From NCBI RefSeq assembly GCF_013141775.1, contig NZ_WHOB01000016.1:124001-188000 (forward strand): 64,000 bases of DNA, given 5' to 3'. A model generated the notes under the pieces. The model was not told the origin of the DNA. It worked only from the letters and a program-made list of their open reading frames with translations, and made no database searches. Position 1 is the stretch's first letter; each line of letters begins with the position of its first letter. This stretch comes from Paenibacillus phytohabitans. GTDB taxonomy: Bacteria > Bacillota > Bacilli > Paenibacillales > Paenibacillaceae. A program made the position numbers and the translations under genes. Positions 19,492 through 26,660 of this stretch are shown in pieces.

Positions 19492-20223
19492 ATGAGCGAA
19501 CCTGTTTTTCTGAAACGTACAATAGTGAAACAAACACTGTGGAGCGAGCACCTGCAGGAGGAACGCAAGCTGCGCATTTATCTTCCTCCCGGCTATAACG
19601 AAGTCCTCAGTTATCCGGTGGTCTACTGCCAGGACGGGGAAGAATTCTTCAACTTCGGCCGGATCGCCACACTTGCCGGGCAGCTGATTCTGGAGCAGGA
19701 TGTGGATCCCTTCATTATAGTGGGTGTTGAAGTGAACGTAGCTGTCCGCACCGAAGAGTACGCTCCATTTGGCAGCCGCTTCAAGCAGTACCTTGCATGC
19801 TTCGCCGAAGAGATTATTCCCTTCATTGAACATAATTATCCTGTACGGCGTACGCCGGAAGAACGAATCATCGCCGGCGATTCCCTGGGCGGCAGTGTCT
19901 CCCTGCATCTTGCCCTGGCTTATCCGGCCTTATTCAACCGTGTGCTCAGCCTCTCCGGCGCCTATTACCCCGAAACCCGGCAGCAGCTGGAACAGGAAGA
20001 TGATCTCTCGTGGCTTCAGATCAATATGGTCGTCGGTCTGCAGGAGCGAGACTACAAGACTGATACCGGAATCTACGATTTCGTAGAAATGAACAGGGAA
20101 ACCAAAGCGATGCTGGAGTCAAGGGGAGCCACCGTATCCTACCGTGAGAAAGACGGCCGCCATCTCTGGGGATTCTGGCAAAAAGAGCTACCGGAATCAT
20201 TACTCTATTTCTTCAACCGCTGA
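19492..20223 (+). CDS. Putative esterase (alpha/beta hydrolase, Esterase-D/enterochelin-esterase type)
   Basis: 243 residues. The nucleophile elbow is GDSLGG (the family GxSxGG pattern), and the catalytic His is probably in KDGRHLWGFWQ near the C-terminus. The N-terminal stretch RIYLPPGYNEVLSYPVVYCQDG is typical of this esterase group. There is no signal peptide, so it should be cytoplasmic. AAGGTGA lies 10 nt before the ATG. It is monocistronic, divergent from pdhA and convergent with the phosphatase gene. The substrate is unknown. Confidence 0.82.
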   Translation: MSEPVFLKRTIVKQTLWSEHLQEERKLRIYLPPGYNEVLSYPVVYCQDGEEFFNFGRIATLAGQLILEQDVDPFIIVGVEVNVAVRTEEYAPFGSRFKQYLACFAEEIIPFIEHNYPVRRTPEERIIAGDSLGGSVSLHLALAYPALFNRVLSLSGAYYPETRQQLEQEDDLSWLQINMVVGLQERDYKTDTGIYDFVEMNRETKAMLESRGATVSYREKDGRHLWGFWQKELPESLLYFFNR

Positions 20224-20262
20224 AACAGCTTTTAAGGCCTAAAAAGTGAACATCTTCCGAAC

Positions 20263-20338
20263 TTATGTATGTTGTGCAGGTGAGTGCGCTTTCAGTACTG
20301 GGCGGGCATACGATGCCCGTCCTTAAATGTAAGGACGG
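20263..20338. repeat. Repeat word followed by two overlapping hairpins
   Basis: TTATGTATGTTGTGCAG (20263-20279) matches the repeat at 5964 at 14 of 17 bases. It is followed by GGGCAT-ACG-ATGCCC (20304-20318) and CCGTCCTT-N6-AAGGACGG (20317-20338), which share two bases and so compete. The site lies between convergent genes but has no T-run. Confidence 0.55.
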
Positions 20339-20358
20339 CAACCGGCCTAGCTGCGGAT

Positions 20359-20823
20359 CTATGCCTGCTCCAGCTTCTCGGTAATAATACGTTCCAGCAG
20401 CACTTCACAGCCGGCATTCACCAGATCATATACCTGCTCGAAATTTCCGGTAAAATACGGGTCCGGCACTTCACGAAGCTCCTCGTCCGGCAGCAGATCC
20501 ATGAAGAACAACAGCTCCGACTTCTCGCCTCCGGGAATTTTGCGAACATTGTCCCCATTGGACTTGTCCATGCAGATTATATATTGAAATTTCTCAAAAT
20601 CTTCGCCGCTCACCAGCCGGGCTGTCATGTGCTCATAGCTGATTCCATGCAGATCCAGAATCCCTCTTGTTCCCTCATGCGGCATCTTGCCGATATGCCA
20701 GTCTCCGGTTCCGGCTGAATCTACAGTGATTTGACTGAACAAATGCCGCTGCTCTATTTTGTGGCGCAGAACTGCTTCAGCCATCGGAGAACGGCAAATA
20801 TTGCCCAGACATACGAATAACAC
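20359..20823 (-). CDS. Low-molecular-weight protein tyrosine phosphatase
   Basis: About 154 residues. The phosphate-binding loop CLGNICRS (C-x5-R-S) starts at residue 5 and the general-acid motif is VPDPYFTG near residue 120, both diagnostic of the LMW-PTP family. It should dephosphorylate phosphotyrosine or phosphoarginine proteins in the cytoplasm. The start is uncertain: GTG 20823 fits the family N-terminus, GTG 20841 overlaps the GGGAGG site, and no ATG is well placed. It is divergent from thiN with overlapping promoters. No tyrosine kinase gene is nearby. Confidence 0.9.
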   Translation of the reverse strand: MLFVCLGNICRSPMAEAVLRHKIEQRHLFSQITVDSAGTGDWHIGKMPHEGTRGILDLHGISYEHMTARLVSGEDFEKFQYIICMDKSNGDNVRKIPGGEKSELLFFMDLLPDEELREVPDPYFTGNFEQVYDLVNAGCEVLLERIITEKLEQA

Positions 20824-20905
20824 GTTTACGATCTCTCTCACCTCCCGTGACCATTTATGCCTTCCAATCCGCAGATAATTCTTGCAGCGAAATGCATCTG
20901 TCTTC

Positions 20906-20955
20906 ATTTTAGCGTTATGGCAGCAATTGTACAACTTTTCAAACTGCATTATACT
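20906..20955. promoter_or_regulatory. Back-to-back promoters sharing a -35 palindrome
   Basis: The palindrome TTGTACAA (20927-20934) supplies TTGTAC on both strands. On the plus strand 17 nt separate it from TATACT (20950-20955) toward thiN. On the minus strand 17 nt separate it from TAAAAT (20911-20906) toward the phosphatase gene. Confidence 0.6.
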
Positions 20956-21000
20956 GTTCAGGGTGACTAACTTAATAGCCACAACAAGGAGGGGATCATA

Positions 21001-21642
21001 TTGCCATCTGGGCGTGTTGTCATATTTGCAGGCGGTGAGCTATCACCGGATGGTTTGCACCTATTAGATGAAGAGGATTTTATTATCGGAGCGGACCGGG
21101 GGGCTCTTTTCCTGATTGATCACGGATACACACCTGATATTGCCGTCGGAGATTTCGATTCCGTCTCCCCCGAAGCGCTGCTGCTGATCCAGGCGGGAAG
21201 CAAGGAAACCATCAGCTGTGATCCGGTCAACAAGGACCTGACGGACAGTGAAATGGCGCTGGATCTTGCCCTGAATACACAGCCTGAGTCCATTCTCCTT
21301 ATGGGTGTAACCGGAACCCGTATGGACCATACACTGGCCAGTATCCAGATGATGACCCGGGCACTGCAGCGTCAGGTCGCCTGTTCTATCATGGATGCGA
21401 ATAACTATATTACGCTGACCGGCTCGCATGCTGTAGTCGAGGAACGCGGGTATACCTATGTCTCTCTACTGCCTTTGACACCGGAGGTTACGGGAATCAC
21501 GCTGCAGGGTTTTCAATATCCGCTGGAGAATGCCACCCTTAAGCTAGGCCAGTCTCTGGCCGTAAGTAATGTGCTAACAGCCGCTAGCGGAACGGTTGCC
21601 ATTGAGAGCGGACTCCTGCTAATTATCCAGAGCAAGGACTAA
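21001..21642 (+). CDS. thiN: Thiamine pyrophosphokinase
   Basis: 213 residues. Motifs GADRGA, VGDFDS, KDLTDSEMALDLAL and GVTGTRMDHTLA are those of thiamine diphosphokinase, with a C-terminal thiamin-binding beta domain (SLLPLTPEVTGITLQG). It converts thiamine to the cofactor thiamine diphosphate, used by PdhAB. The start is TTG 21001: AAGGAGG lies 8 nt upstream and no ATG is near. No TPP riboswitch is visible in the short leader. Confidence 0.95.
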   Translation: MPSGRVVIFAGGELSPDGLHLLDEEDFIIGADRGALFLIDHGYTPDIAVGDFDSVSPEALLLIQAGSKETISCDPVNKDLTDSEMALDLALNTQPESILLMGVTGTRMDHTLASIQMMTRALQRQVACSIMDANNYITLTGSHAVVEERGYTYVSLLPLTPEVTGITLQGFQYPLENATLKLGQSLAVSNVLTAASGTVAIESGLLLIIQSKD

Positions 21643-21690
21643 TTACATAGGTTTTTAGAGACATCACTGTAACCTTTGTTTCAAAAATGT

Positions 21691-21735
21691 AAAGCCGGGA
21701 ATCTCCTTACACAGTAAGGGTTTCCCGGCTTTTTT
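21691..21735 (+). terminator. Terminator after thiN
   Basis: AAAGCCGGGAA (21691-21701) pairs with TTTCCCGGCTTT (from 21721), with CCTTAC/GTAAGG inside, followed by a T-run to 21735. Confidence 0.92.
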
Positions 21736-21924
21736 CTATGCCTGTTCTTAGCTAAATATTAATATTTTGTAACTTTTAATGAGATTTTAATAAAACGCTT
21801 ACAACCTAGGCCCAGCCTGCATTTGAAGCCTCTACTCCATAATTTAGGAAATAGATAACCTGCTATACTACGAATCAGAGAAAGACACTAGAAAGATAAA
21901 CACAAACCTGGGAGGTATTACTAC

Positions 21925-22464
21925 ATGAATAAGCAACAATGGTTTAAGCAAGCAATTGCTATTGGAATGTGCACAACAATCGGGCTCGGCACCCTAATGG
22001 CTACCGGAGCAGGCACAGCCCCTGCTGCTGCCGCATCCGTATCCTCTTCCGCTGTCACAGCAGAATCCGTATCCGCATCTTCAACCGGCTCAAGTATTGT
22101 CAGCTTCGGCAAAAAATATCTGGGTACGCGCTACCAGTTCGGTGCATCCACTTCTACTACAAGATACTTTGACTGCTCTTCATTTACTCAATATATTTTC
22201 AAGAAATATGGCGTTAACCTGCCGCGTACTTCCGTAGCCCAATCCAAAGTCGGATCATCCGTGAGCAAGGCCAATCTGCGTGTCGGCGATTTGGTGTTCT
22301 TCTCCAGCGGAAGCCGGGCAACAGGCAAGAATGTAACGCATGTAGCAGTCTATGCAGGCAACGGCAAAATTCTTCACACTTACGGTTCACCTGGAGTAAC
22401 GATTTCAGATCTGAATTCGGGCAACTGGAAAAAAACCTACCTGAAAGCACGCCGCGTACTATAG
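21925..22464 (+). CDS. Secreted NlpC/P60 (C40) cell-wall hydrolase
   Basis: 179 residues. The signal peptide ends in an Ala-rich stretch (about residue 37), followed by a Ser/Ala linker and one NlpC/P60 domain. The catalytic cysteine is in YFDCSSFTQY (Cys84); the histidines are in THVAVYAG (His139) and ILHTYGS (His151). It should cleave the D-Glu-to-diamino-acid bond of peptidoglycan stem peptides outside the cell. There is no LysM or SH3 binding domain. GGGAGG precedes the ATG, and an extended -10 (TGCTATACT, ending 21869) is a possible promoter. Monocistronic. Confidence 0.93.
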   Translation: MNKQQWFKQAIAIGMCTTIGLGTLMATGAGTAPAAAASVSSSAVTAESVSASSTGSSIVSFGKKYLGTRYQFGASTSTTRYFDCSSFTQYIFKKYGVNLPRTSVAQSKVGSSVSKANLRVGDLVFFSSGSRATGKNVTHVAVYAGNGKILHTYGSPGVTISDLNSGNWKKTYLKARRVL

Positions 22465-22537
22465 ACGCATCTGATCAGCCCTCTCTTACTAAACGTGCTT
22501 CATTCACGATTTGTTGCAAGTCCATAGCACGGTTCTC

Positions 22538-22592
22538 AAAAAAGCCGGAGAGTCAGTTAAGTATTCCCTAACCTGTGACACCGCTCTCCGGC
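22538..22592 (-). terminator. Terminator overlapping the 3' end of the regulator gene
   Basis: On the minus strand GCCGGAGAG (+ 22592-22584), inside the last codons of the regulator gene, pairs with CTCTCCGGC (+ 22552-22544). T6 (22543-22538) follows. The 31-nt loop can itself form GTCA/TGAC and GTTA/TAAC pairs. The stop codon lies inside the hairpin. Confidence 0.8.
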
Positions 22593-23326
22593 GCCCGCAG
22601 TACATATCCGGTTCCGCGTACCGTATGTATCAGTTTATTCCGGTGGCCCTTGTCTATCTTCATACGGATATGCCGGATGTAGACATCCACCACATTAGTG
22701 TCAGCGTGAAAATGATACCCCCATACCTGCTGTAAAATCTCGTCTCTTGGACAAATTTCACCCAAATTAACGGCAAGATAGTACAATAGGTCGAATTCCT
22801 TGGGGGTCATCTTCAGCTCTATTCCGTCCCGGCTTACCTGCCGGCGGCTGGGATCGAGCAATAAGCCATCCACCTTAAGCAGCGAAGCCGCTCCTCTGCG
22901 GCGTCCGGTAAGCTTCAATAGATTGAGCACCCTGCATTTGAACTCACCGGTATGTACAGGCCCCGCCATATATTCATTGCCTCCTGCATCAAAAGCTGAT
23001 ACAGCTGCCGGACCACGCGCCTCTTCATCCCCTCCGGATATCACCATTACAGGCAGAACCATCCCCCCTTCCCGCATTTCTGACACTACCCTCCAGCCTG
23101 ACCAGCCTGCGGGTTCACCCAGCTCTGCGAGCAGCAGCACTGGTTCTTGACCAGACAGCAGCAAGCGAAGATTCTCTACATCTCCGCTTGTTGCTGTCTT
23201 CATACCCAGCTCACGGATTGCGGCTTCAAGCTCCGCACGACCCTCTTCCCGTTTCTTGCGTTCCGCCTCAGATTCCCGCACCTCCGGCGCCGGACCGGGC
23301 GCATACCAGGCAATGATTTCATTCAC
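22568..23326 (-). CDS. OmpR-type response regulator with degenerate receiver
   Basis: 252 residues from GTG 23326 (AAGGTGGGGG 7-8 nt upstream). The C-terminal 100 residues are a typical OmpR winged helix (LKMTPKEFDLLYYLAVNLGE ... VWGYHF ... VDVYIRHIRMKID ... TVRGTGYVL). The N-terminal part keeps a receiver outline, but the phospho-acceptor position reads LLLAEL (Ala67 instead of Asp) and the Lys-Pro loop reads AGPV. An Arg/Glu-rich insertion follows the first strand. No histidine kinase is adjacent. It probably works without phosphorylation, as a dimeric or ligand-controlled regulator. Targets are unknown. Confidence 0.88.
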   Translation of the reverse strand: MNEIIAWYAPGPAPEVRESEAERKKREEGRAELEAAIRELGMKTATSGDVENLRLLLSGQEPVLLLAELGEPAGWSGWRVVSEMREGGMVLPVMVISGGDEEARGPAAVSAFDAGGNEYMAGPVHTGEFKCRVLNLLKLTGRRRGAASLLKVDGLLLDPSRRQVSRDGIELKMTPKEFDLLYYLAVNLGEICPRDEILQQVWGYHFHADTNVVDVYIRHIRMKIDKGHRNKLIHTVRGTGYVLRAPESGVTG

Positions 23327-23391
23327 AATGAAGTCCCCCACCTTCCACCTTTGCACCGGCTGTACCGGCGCAGATGAAGCTTAGAGTTCCC

Positions 23392-23435
23392 GTAAAGCAA
23401 AGAGACCATTCCAGGGAATGGTCTCTTTGCTTTAC
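23392..23435. repeat. Perfect 21-bp inverted repeat
   Basis: The 21-nt arm at 23392-23412 (starts GTAAAGCAAAGAG, ends CCATTCC) is matched exactly by its reverse complement at 23415-23435, leaving 2 nt between. It lies after the Dabb gene and before the regulator gene on the same strand. The T-rich part is inside the arms and no T-run follows, so it may be a terminator of unusual form or an operator-like palindrome. Confidence 0.85.
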
Positions 23436-23455
23436 TTTGCTTAGGCTACGGACGA

Positions 23456-23758
23456 TTAATTCACGAAGTCAATCTCCTGGAAATCGGCTACCTCTACCTC
23501 CCAGCGTTTGGCAACAAATGCCTGATGCTCGGGATGGCTATTATAGGCATCATAAGCCGCCTGGTCTTCGAACTCCATCGAGAAGCCATACTGGAAGTCA
23601 CATTTCACACTGACCTGGCGCAGCACCTCGAAATTCTCCACTACCGGAATGGCGCTGAGGATCTCCGCTCCGTCCCGCAGGAAGGCTGCAGTCTCCGCAG
23701 AGTCCGGGGCATGCTTCAATGTAAAAATAGCCATATGCCTGATTGTTCCGTTCTTCAT
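23456..23758 (-). CDS. Dabb (stress-responsive A/B barrel) family protein
   Basis: 100 residues with the ferredoxin-like Dabb fold: RHMAIFTLKHAPDSAE at the N-terminus, then VKCDFQYGFSMEFEDQAAYDAY and HPEHQAFV, typical of this dimeric family. It should be a small cytoplasmic protein; the family has several different activities, so no reaction is proposed. AAGGAGGGATAAG precedes the ATG. It is 15 bp downstream of the ThiF/MoeB-like gene and probably co-transcribed with it. Confidence 0.85.
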   Translation of the reverse strand: MKNGTIRHMAIFTLKHAPDSAETAAFLRDGAEILSAIPVVENFEVLRQVSVKCDFQYGFSMEFEDQAAYDAYNSHPEHQAFVAKRWEVEVADFQEIDFVN

Positions 23759-23773
23759 CTTATCCCTCCTTCG

Positions 23774-24844
23774 TTATCCGAAATACCGGTGATAGAAGCT
23801 GCGTGCCGCAGCAATATCACTGGTTCCATGAATCAATGCCCTCCCGTCGGCAAACACAACCATACGGTAAGGCTCCTCTGTAAAGGAAACCAGATACGGA
23901 TTGCTCTCTACCTTGCCGCTATTCAGCCTGGAGAGGCGGGCGGCAGTCTCCTGCAGATTGAGGCTCCGGCGCTGCGCCGGACGGATCTGCACCGTGTCCC
24001 GGCCGCAGAGCACATCACTGCGTTCTGTGTTAGCTGCCGACAGATACGGATAGACCGGATGTTCACCGCAGGATGGACAGTCTACCTTTTTCGCCGCCTT
24101 GACGCCAATCTCCTGCTGCTCGCTCTGCCAGATATCGAATGTCAGCAGCTTGCCGCGCAGCTTCTCTTTGTACCCGCCGAGCAGCTTCAGCGCCTCAGCT
24201 GTTCCATTTGCCGTAACCATCTGCACAGCTTGCGGCAGAATGCCGGCCGTATCACAGGTATCCCCGCCCAGCGGGATAGTACCCAGCAGACAATTCAGAC
24301 AGGGCGTTTCACCCGGCAGGATGGTGTATGTAATTCCGTAGCTTCCGACACAGGCGCCATAGATCCAGGGAATGCCGTGTTTTTGCGCCAGGTCATTCAT
24401 GATCAGCCGGGTGTCGAAGTTATCCGTCCCGTCCATAATCAGATCCACCCCTGGAAGCAGGCTCTCCATCTCCTCTGCACGCACATCCAGCACATGGGCT
24501 TCAAGCACGATTTCCGAGTTAATCTCCATGAGTCTGGATTTGGCCGCAGCCGCTTTGGGCATCCGCAGACGGGCATCCTCTTCCGTATACAGCTGCTGAC
24601 GCTGCAGATTGCTCCACTCTACATAATCGCGGTCCACGAGGATGAGCCGGCCTACCCCGCAGCGCGCCAAAGTCTCGGCAATCCCTGTACCCAGTGCGCC
24701 CATTCCTACTATCAGCACACTTGAACGCGCCAGTCCCTGCTGACCCGCAGCCCCGAACGGAGTAAAGCGGACCTGTCTTGAATACCTTCCGTCCCGTCCC
24801 GCCGCTGATGCCGGAGCCGGTTTGTCATTGTCATTAGGACCCAT
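23774..24844 (-). CDS. ThiF/MoeB/HesA-family adenylyltransferase
   Basis: 356 residues. The Rossmann site is VGMGALGTGIAETLARCG, followed by LVDRDYVEWSNLQRQ (the Asp and Arg of the adenylation site) and DGTDNFDTR. Zinc cysteines are CLNC and CPSC. The C-terminal ~80 residues start LCGRDTVQI, as in Bacillus ThiF proteins. It should adenylate the C-terminal glycine of a ThiS- or MoaD-like sulfur carrier. No carrier gene is adjacent, so ThiF versus MoeB is undecided. ATG 24844 is chosen because AAAGGGGG lies upstream; the in-frame TTG at 24868 precedes that site. Confidence 0.9.
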   Translation of the reverse strand: MGPNDNDKPAPASAAGRDGRYSRQVRFTPFGAAGQQGLARSSVLIVGMGALGTGIAETLARCGVGRLILVDRDYVEWSNLQRQQLYTEEDARLRMPKAAAAKSRLMEINSEIVLEAHVLDVRAEEMESLLPGVDLIMDGTDNFDTRLIMNDLAQKHGIPWIYGACVGSYGITYTILPGETPCLNCLLGTIPLGGDTCDTAGILPQAVQMVTANGTAEALKLLGGYKEKLRGKLLTFDIWQSEQQEIGVKAAKKVDCPSCGEHPVYPYLSAANTERSDVLCGRDTVQIRPAQRRSLNLQETAARLSRLNSGKVESNPYLVSFTEEPYRMVVFADGRALIHGTSDIAAARSFYHRYFG

Positions 24845-24958
24845 TCCTGAACAGCCCCCTTTATCCAATAGAAAATATTTATTCCGTTTATCACTCTATA
24901 TTATGAAAATCCGGGAAACAGCGCCTTGCAGCGCTCCTCCCCGGATGTTGTAATTCAT

Positions 24959-26515
24959 CTATACAGTCTGAGCAGACCACTGCTCCACATTCCATACCTT
25001 CGTTACCCAGTCCTCGTAGAATTCCGGTTCATGGGAGACAAGCAGAATCGTCCCTTTGTATTCCTGCAGCGCCCGTTTGAGCTCTGCCTTGGCAACAATA
25101 TCAAGGTGATTCGTAGGCTCATCGAACAGAATCCAGTTGCTCTCACGCATCAGCAGCTTACACAGACGTACTTTGGCCTGCTCGCCACCGCTCAGCATGC
25201 TAAGCGGACGGGTAATATGTTCATTCTTCAGTCCGCAGCGTGCCAGATGGCCACGTACTTCATTCTGGGTGAGACTTGAGAATTCATTCCATACATCTTC
25301 AATCGGGGTAATATTCTCCGCCTTCATTTCCTGCTGGAAATACGCTGAACTCAGGTAATCCCCCAGATAGGTTTTGCCGCTGTAGGTCGGGATTACGCCT
25401 AGAATCGTTTTGAGCAGCGTGGATTTACCGACACCATTGTACCCGACAATAGCAATCTTCTCTCCGCGTTCAATCATCATATTCAGCTTGCTTGGCAGCA
25501 GCGGACGATCATAACCAATCTCGAAGTCAATTCCTTCGAACACGGTCTTCCCGCTGGCCCGGCTCTCTTTGAACTGGAAGGTCGGCTTCATCGCCTCTTC
25601 CGGACGGTCAATCCGTTCCAGACGTCCAAGCTGCTTCTCGCGGCTCTTGGCCCGGCCCGATGTGGAAGCCCGCGCTTTATTGCGCTGGATGAAATCTTCC
25701 TGCTTTTTGATGAAATCCTGCTGCTTCTCATAGGCATCAATGTGCTGGGCTTTGTTCATCCCCGCCATTTCCAGGAATTTCTCATAGTTGGCCGTATAGC
25801 GGGTCAGCTTCGAGAACTCCAGATGATAGATCACATCCACGATTTTATTCATAAATTCCGTATCATGGGAGATCAGCATGAAGGCATACGGATAATTTTT
25901 CAGATAATTGGTCAGCCAGTCAATATGCTCCACATCGAGATAGTTGGTAGGCTCATCGAGCAGTAACACATTCGGTTTCTCCAGCAGCAGCTTCGCCAGC
26001 AGAACCTTGGTCCGCTGCCCCCCGCTCAGACTGGTTACGTCCCGGTCCAGACCGATTGCCGACAGGCCGAGGCCACCCGCCATATCCTCCACCTTCACAT
26101 CAATCATATAAAAGTCGCCGATGTCCAGCTGTTCCTGAATCGTGCCCATCTGATCCAGCAGCAATTCCAGCTCTTCGGGAGTGGCGTCGCCCATTTTATC
26201 AGTAATGGCCAGCATTTCAGCCTCCAGCTCCAGCAGCGGCAGGAAGGCATCTTTAAGCACATCGCGTACCGTTTTGCCTGCCGTAAGCTGGGTATGCTGA
26301 TCGAGATAGCCGTAACGGACACGCGGAGTCCACTCTAATTTGCCGCTGTCCTTCAACAATTTACCGGTCAAAATATTCATCAGCGTCGACTTGCCCACGC
26401 CGTTAGCTCCAACAATTCCTACATGCTCTCCATCCAGCAGGCGGAAAGATACATCCTTGAACAATACCCGGTCCCCAAAGTTGTGGGAAACGTCTTCTAC
26501 AGTAAGTAAACTCAT
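24959..26515 (-). CDS. ABC-F family ATPase
   Basis: 518 residues and no membrane segments. Two ATP-binding cassettes: Walker A GANGVGKST and GYNGVGKST, signatures LSGGQ and LSGGEQ, Walker B LLLDEPTNYLD and ILFDEPTNHLD. A long charged linker with KQQDFIKKQEDFI joins them. This is the ABC-F layout of soluble proteins acting on the ribosome (translation factors or antibiotic protection). The length suggests a YfmM/Ybit-type housekeeping member rather than a resistance factor, but the sequence alone does not settle this. The ATG follows GGAG. Monocistronic. Confidence 0.93.
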   Translation of the reverse strand: MSLLTVEDVSHNFGDRVLFKDVSFRLLDGEHVGIVGANGVGKSTLMNILTGKLLKDSGKLEWTPRVRYGYLDQHTQLTAGKTVRDVLKDAFLPLLELEAEMLAITDKMGDATPEELELLLDQMGTIQEQLDIGDFYMIDVKVEDMAGGLGLSAIGLDRDVTSLSGGQRTKVLLAKLLLEKPNVLLLDEPTNYLDVEHIDWLTNYLKNYPYAFMLISHDTEFMNKIVDVIYHLEFSKLTRYTANYEKFLEMAGMNKAQHIDAYEKQQDFIKKQEDFIQRNKARASTSGRAKSREKQLGRLERIDRPEEAMKPTFQFKESRASGKTVFEGIDFEIGYDRPLLPSKLNMMIERGEKIAIVGYNGVGKSTLLKTILGVIPTYSGKTYLGDYLSSAYFQQEMKAENITPIEDVWNEFSSLTQNEVRGHLARCGLKNEHITRPLSMLSGGEQAKVRLCKLLMRESNWILFDEPTNHLDIVAKAELKRALQEYKGTILLVSHEPEFYEDWVTKVWNVEQWSAQTV

Positions 26516-26660
26516 AAATTCTCCGCAAGCTCCTGTCTATATTATAAATATTACGAAACGGGTTAAGCACATACATCACTCCATTCTAGCACACCTATGT
26601 CCTGCGCCGAAATAGAAAATAAGCCTAATTCCTGCAAAACACGCAGAAAAAGTAGTGATT

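Noticed and set aside
20842..21000. Possible TPP riboswitch before thiN
   Set aside because: No THI-box-like CTGAGA or ACCTG elements; the leader after the promoter is about 40 nt.
23525..24724. 399-codon plus-strand frame
   Set aside because: Antisense to the ThiF/MoeB-like gene; no ribosome binding site.
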